DNA of 54,378 bases from Dunaliella salina (lineage: Eukaryota; Chlorophyta; Chlorophyceae; Chlamydomonadales; Dunaliellaceae). The stretch covers positions 24,986-79,363 of the forward strand of contig MU070186.1 in assembly GCA_002284615.2 (NCBI GenBank), written 5' to 3'. A model generated the notes under the pieces. The model ran no database searches, was not told the origin of the DNA, and worked only from the letters and a program-made list of their open reading frames with translations. Numbering within the stretch: the stretch's first letter is position 1; each line of letters begins with the position of its first letter. The position numbers and the translations under genes were made by a program. Shown in pieces: positions 31,840-40,982 of the stretch.

Positions 31840-33545
31840 TCGGAACATGAGCGACCGAGCAATGAGACACCTGCGTTGAGTTCAGCTTCCTCCGAGGCTG
31901 ACCCTAGTTCCGATGGTATTACTCGCTGCACCGCCCGGCCAAACAACCCCGTATATTTTGATATAGCTTTTTTCTCGGCCTGCACGTCAAATTTGGAGGC
32001 GGGGGGTGCGCTGGGCAGGCCATGCTGGGCAGGTACCCAAACAGAGCAGTTTCAGAGCACTCTGCTCATGGCCCCATCTGCCCCCCTGACATCACAGGGC
32101 TGCCTGAATGAGTTTGCTTGGCCTATATACCGGGTCTCAGGTTGGGGGTTGCGCCGGGCGGGCCAGAGTGGCCAGGTGTGAACTTTACTGGAAGCCGGCA
32201 AACCTAGGGGCTCACGCCCCATGAATGGGGCTTCGCCAAAAGGAGGCTTTTGAGCTTGCTATTACACTCCACTGCCATTTCAAGCATTGACCAAAATGAT
32301 GAGCACCAAATATGCCATACATTTGATCAGTTCAAACAAAAGGGGCCTGGGGAGAGGGGGGGCAGGACATTCTGCTCTCAAGATGCATGACATGCATCAA
32401 TTGTAGACGACAATATGTCCAGACCTGGACAACCTTGTTAACCAAGACTCTGAAGGCAACCCTCAGAGCCTATCTGACGCTACATGGCTCTCAACGGCTG
32501 GTTGTGCCATTCGCAAGAATGTCACCTTTAACTTCCAACCTACCAACCCCCAGGCAGATACCATGCCAACATGGCAATGTGATATTACCATTAGAAATGT
32601 CGATCTCATGGAGGAACCTCTTCAACCTGACGTCTGATGAAGTTGTCACACCAACACAAATGGCGGTGGTAACCACCACTGAATGCGCCTGTATTTACAA
32701 TGCCAATGGCAAGTGCTTTGGCATGCTCACTGTAGGTAGGCTTGTGACCCTGCTCAAAGCCTATGAAGCAGCCAAAAGGGCAGGCATTCATGCCACCATT
32801 CAACCACTTGTCCAGGATTCGGCAACTGGAGTTATGGGACTGCACCCCCATCAAAAGGCTCAACCAAAAGACCTTTCAGCCAAGGGCAAAAAGCTCCACA
32901 CTCCTAACATGATGATCACACCTTTCCACATCCGATTAGCCCTGCATAAATGGTGCATGGTCTCAACAGAGATATTTTCCGACCCCCTTGAATTTGACGA
33001 GACCTACAACACCTATTTCAACACAAACTGCCGAGGCCAGGTCTTTGGAGCCCACACAGACGCCCTGTGCGCTATACTGGCTTCTCCTTCTGCCATCCCC
33101 ACATGATGATGAAACAATATTCAAACTCCTGCGCCACGCAGTGCACTCCACCCTCCAAACCACAGATCCAGTTTCCACCTTCATGCTCCTGCCCCACTAG
33201 AGAGGCTTCAGCTGTAAGGCTTATACGAGCTGGCTTACCCAAGACCCACACCTTGCACAAGCGTTTGCCAATTTCCCTGCCAAAAACATCCGATTCCAGG
33301 CACCACAGCATTGGTTTGATACCATACCCAATTCCACCCCACCTTCCTACCCTATGCAACTCATTGTTGCTTGGAATCCAAATGCCAGAGAAGCACGAGA
33401 TACCGATAACACAGGTTGGTTTGAGCTCCTCCAACAAGATGTTCCGGCCGACTGGCTACCCCTGGATCCTGCGAACCCAACGCCACTGCGTGCCCACCAA
33501 CACCTAGACCAAACACTTGGAAATTAAATTTCCAATCACCCCCCT
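31840..33545 (+). pseudogene. Retroelement N-terminal ORF with possible PCIF1-like methyltransferase domain, frameshifted
   Basis: Protein-like sequence runs in successive frames: to about 32635 (ending RNVDLMEEPLQPDV at TGATGA), then 32640-33100, then 33100-33540. The central piece has FHIRLALHKWCMVSTEIFSD, PLEFDETYNTYF, a VFGAHTD segment, an H-x-P site, ETIFKLLRHAVHS, TFMLLP, FANFPAKNIRFQAP and MQLIVAWNP. Family knowledge: PCIF1-type m6A methyltransferases show the same order (S-EIFS-PL, Y-S, FG-x-D, NPPF, then a helix, FVLP and a terminal strand), and relatives occur in retroelements. If so, the catalytic NPPF is degraded here. The match is judged by eye and is tentative. Two frameshifts and a stop near 33196 show it is dead. 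Confidence 0.45.
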
Positions 33546-33599
33546 TTGACATTCATAGCTGTTCACATAAGTGCCTTCAGGCAAGGACAGTCTTCATAC

Positions 33600-33770
33600 C
33601 TGACAACTACAAAAAAGTGTTCTCACCTAAAATCAAGGACCGGAGAAAAGTCACCTACACTGATGGCAGTATGATAAAACACAACGATGACGACTCCCCA
33701 CCACTTTCTGGTTGAGGTGTTTACAAACCGGGAAAGGACACAACTCCACCCTCTACCTAAACTAGACAAA
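33600..33770 (+). pseudogene. RNase H domain fragment of the same retroelement
   Basis: The frame contains KVTYTDGSMI followed, after an in-frame TGA, by GVYKPGKDTTPP. Y-T-D-G-S is the first active-site strand of retroelement RNase H domains, and the G-V-Y continuation fits the next strand. The domain stops abruptly at about 33770, where an inverted fragment of a related element begins. Confidence 0.6.
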
Positions 33771-33771
33771 A

Positions 33772-34193
33772 CTAGCCTAGGAGAGAGCAAGGGACAGAAC
33801 TAATGGGGATCCGTAGGTTGCTTGCCATGCCCCTGAGCGCTCGGACTCTCCTTCTTCCATCCTTAGCCGCCTCCGTGCGCCCAGCAAACCCCCTCCCAGA
33901 TGCCCCCTGAAAGCAAAGTGCATGTCTAGTGTTAATGATGGTGGATGATCTTTGGATGGCATGGTCCCTAAGTTGGGATGCTAGCGATTTAGCTTTTTGT
34001 TTGGTCAGGCCCGGATGTATGAGAGGTGTAATTGTATAATCATTGTAAGTCGTGCCACCCACACCAATTAAGATGATGTGCAAAGTCACTTTGTTATTCC
34101 TGTTTGGGTTTCTTAAGCTGCGTGTTTTAAGTCTGTTTATGATGTGGGAACGTTGAGCCTGCGCACGTTCTAAAGTGATGAAGGGATTTGTGT
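33772..34193 (-). pseudogene. Retroelement C-terminal domain fragment, runs into assembly gap
   Basis: The minus-strand frame includes NRLKTRSLRNPNRNNKVTL, GGTTYNDYTITPLIHPGL and AKSLASQLRDHAIQRSSTII. The same domain is encoded on the plus strand at 46800-47272 with clear residue-level similarity, so it is a repeated protein-coding module from a retroelement tail. It is cut by the N run that begins at 34194. Confidence 0.65.
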
Positions 34194-35182
34194 NNNNNNN
34201 NNNNNNNNNNNNNNNNNNNNNNNNNNNNNNNNNNNNNNNNNNNNNNNNNNNNNNNNNNNNNNNNNNNNNNNNNNNNNNNNNNNNNNNNNNNNNNNNNNNN
34301 NNNNNNNNNNNNNNNNNNNNNNNNNNNNNNNNNNNNNNNNNNNNNNNNNNNNNNNNNNNNNNNNNNNNNNNNNNNNNNNNNNNNNNNNNNNNNNNNNNNN
34401 NNNNNNNNNNNNNNNNNNNNNNNNNNNNNNNNNNNNNNNNNNNNNNNNNNNNNNNNNNNNNNNNNNNNNNNNNNNNNNNNNNNNNNNNNNNNNNNNNNNN
34501 NNNNNNNNNNNNNNNNNNNNNNNNNNNNNNNNNNNNNNNNNNNNNNNNNNNNNNNNNNNNNNNNNNNNNNNNNNNNNNNNNNNNNNNNNNNNNNNNNNNN
34601 NNNNNNNNNNNNNNNNNNNNNNNNNNNNNNNNNNNNNNNNNNNNNNNNNNNNNNNNNNNNNNNNNNNNNNNNNNNNNNNNNNNNNNNNNNNNNNNNNNNN
34701 NNNNNNNNNNNNNNNNNNNNNNNNNNNNNNNNNNNNNNNNNNNNNNNNNNNNNNNNNNNNNNNNNNNNNNNNNNNNNNNNNNNNNNNNNNNNNNNNNNNN
34801 NNNNNNNNNNNNNNNNNNNNNNNNNNNNNNNNNNNNNNNNNNNNNNNNNNNNNNNNNNNNNNNNNNNNNNNNNNNNNNNNNNNNNNNNNNNNNNNNNNNN
34901 NNNNNNNNNNNNNNNNNNNNNNNNNNNNNNNNNNNNNNNNNNNNNNNNNNNNNNNNNNNNNNNNNNNNNNNNNNNNNNNNNNNNNNNNNNNNNNNNNNNN
35001 NNNNNNNNNNNNNNNNNNNNNNNNNNNNNNNNNNNNNNNNNNNNNNNNNNNNNNNNNNNNNNNNNNNNNNNNNNNNNNNNNNNNNNNNNNNNNNNNNNNN
35101 NNNNNNNNNNNNNNNNNNNNNNNNNNNNNNNNNNNNNNNNNNNNNNNNNNNNNNNNNNNNNNNNNNNNNNNNNNNNNNNNNN
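34194..35182. other. Assembly gap (989 Ns)
   Basis: Unknown sequence. The left flank is retroelement tail; the right flank (35183-35335) is unassigned. A further N occurs at 35207. Confidence 1.
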
Positions 35183-35330
35183 AACACCAGGGCGGCCATG
35201 GTGGTTNACTGCCAGAAGCCTGCTGGCGATGATGAGCTGGCCTGTTGCTGTTTACAGGAGGAACATATTCTGGGTCATTGTCACTTCTGAGAAGGCGCTG
35301 CATATTTGTTCAGACGTTGACTTGAAGGGC

Positions 35331-35500
35331 ATGAATTAATCACACTGAATTAACCATTAATCCACCCCCCCCCCCGGGGTTGGTTAAAGAAAACACGGAA
35401 TTAATCACGAAAAATGAATTAACCCCGGCAATTAATCACGGTTTGGAAACGTGAACAGTTATTCATTCCTCGCAAATTTCTGGAATTAATCGTTAATCCG
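35331..35500. promoter_or_regulatory. AATTAATC motif cluster upstream of the 7-exon gene
   Basis: GAATTAATC, GAATTAACC and related forms occur about eight times in 170 bp, on both strands, interspersed with a C-run and two GGAAACGT blocks. The cluster ends 300 bp before the proposed ATG at 35799. It may be a transcription-factor-binding array or simply a degenerate repeat; position is the only functional hint. Confidence 0.35.
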
Positions 35501-35798
35501 GGTGTTGGAAACGTACCTCATTGGAAATGTTATTACAGCACGATTGCGACATGGCAAAATTCGACGACTAACAAGGGATGAGCAGTATCGTCTGGGATTC
35601 ATTTTAAGTATAATTATCATGAAACATCAGGGGTTGAGGATGCAGTACGTAAGCTCTTAGAAGACAAAATGTGAAGGCAGAAGATCCTTTCGTTCGTATT
35701 TATCTTTCAGTGCACAATTCCAGTCATTTCATAGTACTAGTTGGAATTGTTTCCGAAATTCTAAAAGACTGCCAAAGTTCAGCACCTGATTGACACAT

Positions 35799-38700
35799 AT
35801 GGGTTTTGAGGATGGCTTTGGTATGTGTGATGTGCCTGTGGCGACGAGGAAGAAAGACCCCAGGTCTGTATGGCATGGAGTCCACACTGCAGCATGTCAC
35901 TGATGACTTGACAGGGCCATGCAACATGCAAGTCCTAAGCACACCGCACAGTGTTTGCCTTCAAATTTTTGCAGGCAGGAGTATCCAGAGCTCTGCAAAT
36001 CCCCGAGATTAATATTAAATCATCCTGCCAGGTATGGATGCGAACATAACTGTGCGCCCCACACATTGTCTGTCTCACTAATTTGAATATGCAGGCAATC
36101 AAACCTCTTGAGCAATTGTATGAATCCCATTTAATTCAGGCAACAGGGTTGTACATGCCACCAGACGGTGGGTCACAGTGCAGACACCCTCCCTCAGGTC
36201 ACACAAAAATGCTTCCGGATGCAGAGCTTTTGGTTATGCTGAGCACGGCGGTGGGACCACAACGCAGAGCAGAATAATGACACACACAACAGACGTACAC
36301 GGCAACCCTCTTCCAAACTATTTGAACCCTGACTTTCAGACCACCAAAGAAGTGACAAACAAGCAAACGCTGCAAGCAAAAGAATCCACGCCAACGCCAG
36401 CACCCAGGACCAAAACCATGATCCCCAATGAAGTTGCCCTCCAAGAGCGTCTTGACACGTAAGTAGAGATGTCTCACACAGGGTTTGGAGCGGAAAGTTT
36501 TGGTCATGGAATGCTTGAGGAATAATGTTTTGAATGATACCTTGTTGTGTGCAGTGGAAGTGAAATTTCATTTCTTTGCACTCCAGAACATGCCTTTTTG
36601 GAAAGGAGACCTTTCGGTTCATGCCTTCTGTAACAGCATGTGAAGTGTTACAGCACAGAATTGCTCTGGTCTCGTTTATAGCCTCGTTCAGCACATGCTG
36701 AAAAAGGGAAACAAATGTTGGTAATTTGTAATTGTTAATGTGCACTTCAGCAAGGGGCCAAAGGAGATTCCATTGTGGCAACACAGATGCCCCAGAGAAC
36801 ACATCTGTTAACTCCTCCCTTCCCAACAGCTCTCTGCTACCACTTCATCCATGCCAAACGTGTTGCTTTGTTGCAAAAACAATCAGTGCTCCCAGCTGAA
36901 GGTATGCCAGGGTAAGAATGTCCTCAAATTGATCTACTGCTGGTGTCTCTGGACCAAGATGTGCGCCAATGAGGGCTTTGCTACTGGCATTCAGAGGAAT
37001 TTCGATTGAACAAGAGAAATTTTGAGCCAAGCCAGGAGGCTCCAGAAGCATTACTTTTAGACAGCACGTGTCGATCCCTTTACAACTATGTAACCAGAAT
37101 CCTGAGCTCAAGGGCTATCGNGAGCTCAAGGGCTATCGATTAATACATATATGAGTCCAATTGGAGGGGGTGGGGAGGTGGGGGATGGTTCGGGGGGGGG
37201 GTCTGAGTTTTGGGACAGAAATTTCCTAAGGCATTCTGAGGATTTTAAATATATCACCGGATTCCTAAGCTCAAGAACTGCCGTTGGCACCCTCTTAGTG
37301 CAAATTGGGTAAAAGGGGGGGGTCTCTGCATGAATCGGAGCCAGTGCCACATGTGCATGGGTGTAAGTTGCTAGGGGTTGCGGAGGCAAACATGCAGCAA
37401 ATCAACTCAAACTTCAAAGGTACTGACAACGAATGATGTATTATTGCATAGTGAAGTCAGGAGGGCAGTTTGTGGACTTGCAAGCAAGTTGTGGGTGCCT
37501 GGAAGGGCAGGTATGCATGGGTGTCTGCTGCTTAATTTTTGCCCCACCACTCTGATACAACTCACTCTTTAAATGCACTGAATATGCAGATGGATGGAGA
37601 ATTTAAAGAGGAGATTGATACCCTTCTTGTCTGGATTGGGGCACTGGAAGGGGGGTTTTGGGGGTGGGTGGTGGGTCAGGGGAGTCCAGCCCCAAATGTA
37701 CTCGTGCCTTCCAACAGAAAATTTTTTTGGCCTTCTGGCCAAATGGAAAAAAGAAGCTATGCAAGCCTTTTGACTCCACTTGTCAGCTATTGCTTCACTC
37801 CGCTTCGGAATTTTGATTTTGAAATTCAGTATGCATTTTGACATTGTGCAATCACTAACCTTTTATGGGTGCTGATTCAATGACAACTAGACTATAGCAA
37901 GCAACTCAAGCATAGCTCATGAGTAGGGTTGGCCAGTTCCCTGCTCATGAGGGATTAAAGGCAGTTGAAGACAGGGGGGTGTCACCAGGCCATTATGGGG
38001 GGGTTCTTTCCAGAAACTTTCTGAGCCTCCCGGATTGCCCCGTTCCCAAATGTTTTTGGGCAGTCCTGTTCTATGTTCACAAAGGCATAAGCCTGCCAAA
38101 GCTTGGGGGGGGAGGTACCCCCATGTGTGCGCAGTGGTGTGCGGAAGGGAGGGGAAGGTGGTGGGTACTTGCAAATGTGACACTTGTCGGCTTCCTCTTG
38201 AGCTCCAGAGCATATGGAAGTAAAAAGTACAAATTATGGGTATGTGTTTTACTAGCAGATGCCCGGTGGAGAGGTCTGGCTCCCCTTTTCAGGGCCGAAA
38301 ATGGGGCGACACCATCTTCCTCATCGCGGAGATATAAATCTCAATTAATTATCCAAAAACATTATAAATGCCATCAAAATAGAAATGGGGCCAATCAAAA
38401 GGCTGGCTGGGCCGGGGTGTGCCAGACATGACCGTAAATTCCCCTGAGCCATTGTCGGCCTTCAATCACACTTAAGAAAATTCTAAATATTTTTTTAAAT
38501 CTACGGAAAGATTTTTTTAGCAGAATCTGGCAGCTTTCTTGCACTTGGAGGAATACCTTCGTTAATCCGCGGCACACTTCCCTGGCTACGTTCCTGAACT
38601 TTTGGTTTTTGGATAGGTTTCAATCAATGATTACGATTAATAAAAAATTTTGAAACCAGGAGAATGCGTAGGTGAGCGCGTCTCTGGCCCCTGTTGATTT

Positions 38701-40982
38701 AGGCGTTCAGAAAGCTGGAATAAATCCTCTAGACGCACCTGGGCATTCACTTTTTCGATTCCCGACTTAACATTCACTAATGATATATTTTCCCGAGTAT
38801 ATTTGAATTTTTTTAAGGATTTTCCTCGCCCGTCACCTGCCTGCCTAACGTGCTTTTTTTGGAATTCCATTCAGGAGGCCAAAAAAAAAGTAGTGGACAT
38901 AATGTCAAAATTCTAGGTGGGAGTGGACGTCATGTCAAAATTCTCGGCGGGAGGCCCAAAAGGACCACCCACACCCCTTCCCCCCAAATACTGCCCCCCT
39001 CCCCACGAAAAGGGTACCAATCTGCTCCGCTTTTAAATAGCTATCATCTGCATACTCACCGCGATCAAATATTGAGTTGGAGCAGAGTTATTGGGCAAAA
39101 ACTGGTGAACGGACGCCCATGCAAACCTTCCAGGCATCCACAACTGGCTTGCAAGTCCATAAACTGCCCTTCTGACTTCACCATGCAAGGACGTATTACA
39201 CATTGTCACTATCATGAAAGTTTGGATTTTTTGCTGCATGCATGCCTTCACCCCCCCAGAAACCTACACCCATGCGCATGTGGCACTGACTCTGATTCAT
39301 GCACAGAGACCCCCCCTTTTACCCACTTTGCACCAAGAGGGTGCCAATCGACAGTTCTTGAGCTCAGGAATCCGATGATATATTCAAATTCTGAAAAAGT
39401 GGCTCAGTAAAATTCTGGAGGGGGGGTCCAAAAAGTCCAGACCCCCCCGAAGGACCACCCACCAACCACCCTCTCCGATTGGACCCATATGTATACCAAT
39501 TGATAGCTCTCAACCTCAGAATTCAGAATATGTAGGTTTTATTCGGATTGACACATGACGTCCAAAAGTTATGCAGACTGGTGCCTCCTGTTCCAATTAT
39601 AGAAAAGTTGGAAAATTTGTTTTTATTATAAAAAGGAATTTTAAATAAAGGTCTGGGGTCGAAATTCCAAAATTTTCTGAAATCTCCTGCCAAACTGTGA
39701 TCTGGCATAGATCACCACTGCCAACCTTGGGACAGGATGGAAAAATATTGCTGATTAAAGCTTATTGTGTGCAGTTTCCATGGGTGTGTCTCTGATCCCG
39801 TCCCGCGCTGACAAAAGCATGTTTTGGGGCAGTTGAAGGTCCCACACACCCGTGATACCCCCCTGAGTTGAAGATGTAATTTGCTCTTTGTAAGAACAGC
39901 TTCAGATTCTGTTGAAAGCCCCAAGTTTTTAAAGCTATGAAATGAACTACTGGCTCGTTGCCATGATTTGCTAACTCCATTCCGCCAGCAATGGAAGAAA
40001 GCCTCTGACACTTCTGCAATTTTGAGGTGCCCTGCAGGTATATGCCTGGTGGTGAGCCCCCAGACACCCTGTCCTACACGCTTGGAGGCACTTGCAAAAA
40101 GAATCGTGGCCCCTTATACACAGAGACAACTAATCAGCATTATTTTGGTACGCTCCCAACCCAGCAGCGGGAAGAGCAGCCCGAGTATTTTCAGACTGAC
40201 AAGCGCTTTGCACACACAGGTGAGTTCATCCAGGTCTTTAATCCATCAGAACTAAGGAAAGCAGTCCCAATTCTCTGTTTGAGTCAAGTTGCAATTATCA
40301 TTCATTGTTTGTAATCCTTTTGCCTGCTACGTGGACAGCTACAATGAACAGAGGGCTGATAGCCGCACAAGATCCGCCAACAGAGCATGTATCTAGGTGT
40401 CGGGGAGAGCTCACACGCAACCCTCGTGAGGTGGGTCAAGCGTTGGTGATAACAAAATAACGTTCTCCTGCATTGCAGCTCTTTTTGTTGAATGTTTGGA
40501 TTGCATGTGCTAGTAGCATGCATGAACCAGGATTGTGCAACGATGCATGCAGCTTTGCTCAACTGTAGTGCCCTGAACATCCTGGCTTGTGCATGCTCAA
40601 ATCAGATCTTGCCCTTTGTTTCTCATGGTTCGGCAGTAAATGCCCTGAGTTTCTCACAGTTTTGCAGTAAATCCTCCAATGTGCATGTGCAGTCTGGCAA
40701 CCCATACGGCGTGTCCGTGTTCGTGGATGAATACGCAAAGTAAGTTCGAGATGGTAGTCACTCATGCAGTCAATCAAGCCAGGGTTGCTGTCGCTTGCTG
40801 TTGGAGAGGGCTGTTTTGGGGATGCGAATGCACATACACAAGCCTGTAAGTGAGTGCACCGAGGACTTTTTCAAGTGCTGTGACGAGCAACCCCCCCTTT
40901 CCTCGCTTGCAGGTGGGGGACACAGCTTGCAGGGAGAACAAGAAAAGAGTGTGAGGAAAAGGCTTGCACCAAGCACTTCTAG
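35799..40982 (+). CDS. Unrecognised 257-residue soluble protein, 7 exons, complete
   Basis: Exons: 35799-35863, 35975-36031, 36198-36458, 40038-40219, 40339-40430, 40693-40739, 40913-40982. All six introns are GT-AG, every phase matches, and the frame opens at ATG (35799, with an in-frame TGA 12 nt upstream) and closes at TAG (40980). The product starts MGFEDGFGMCDVPVATRKKD and ends CTKHF. It has no signal peptide, membrane helix or long coiled coil. Landmarks are GGGTTTQSRIMTHTTDVHG (about 60-80), a Thr/Pro/Lys stretch (TPTPAPRTKTMIP, about 105-117), YTETTNQHYFGTLP (about 150-165) and NPYGVSVFVDEYAKWGTQL near the C-terminus. Short Tyr/Thr/Pro-containing blocks in a small basic protein recall axonemal microtubule-associated proteins, but this is only an impression and the family is not recognised. 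Intron 3 (3.6 kb) is filled with repeat elements. Confidence 0.7.
37033..37737. mobile_element. TIR element copy 4 (705 bp, inverted)
   Basis: Reverse-oriented member of the same family, from CAGGAGGCTCCAGAAGCATT at the left to GGCCTTCTG at the right, with degraded inner blocks (CAGCACGTGTCGATCC; ACTCGTGCCTTCC). Flanks GCCAAGC and GCCAAAT are compatible with a 7-bp duplication. One N (37122) and a short local duplication near 37105-37138 occur inside. It lies in intron 3 of the small 7-exon gene. Confidence 0.75.
37965..39870. repeat. Long dispersed repeat, internally deleted copy carrying a TIR insertion
   Basis: Second copy of the 22570-24640 repeat. About 870 bp of the centre is missing at around 38640, and the 719-bp TIR element is inserted at 38872. 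It is located in intron 3 of the 7-exon gene (36459-40037). Confidence 0.75.
38872..39590. mobile_element. TIR element copy 3 (719 bp), inserted in another repeat
   Basis: It runs from CAGGAGGCCAAAAA to GTGCCTCCTG; the inner TIR block GTGGACGTCATG recurs inverted at the right end. Flanks TTCCATT and TTCCAATT are the target duplication. The host repeat is present uninterrupted at 22570-24640, where the site reads CTCCAATTT once, so the insertion boundaries are directly visible. Confidence 0.85.

Noticed and set aside
33772..35339. Open frames of 370-475 codons across the second N gap
   Set aside because: Most of each frame is N; only the short retroelement piece at the 33.8-34.19 kb end is real.
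36194..36826. 210-codon minus-strand frame
   Set aside because: It lies antisense to exon 3 (36198-36458) of the 7-exon gene, which is supported by splice phase on both sides; composition of the minus frame is not coherent.
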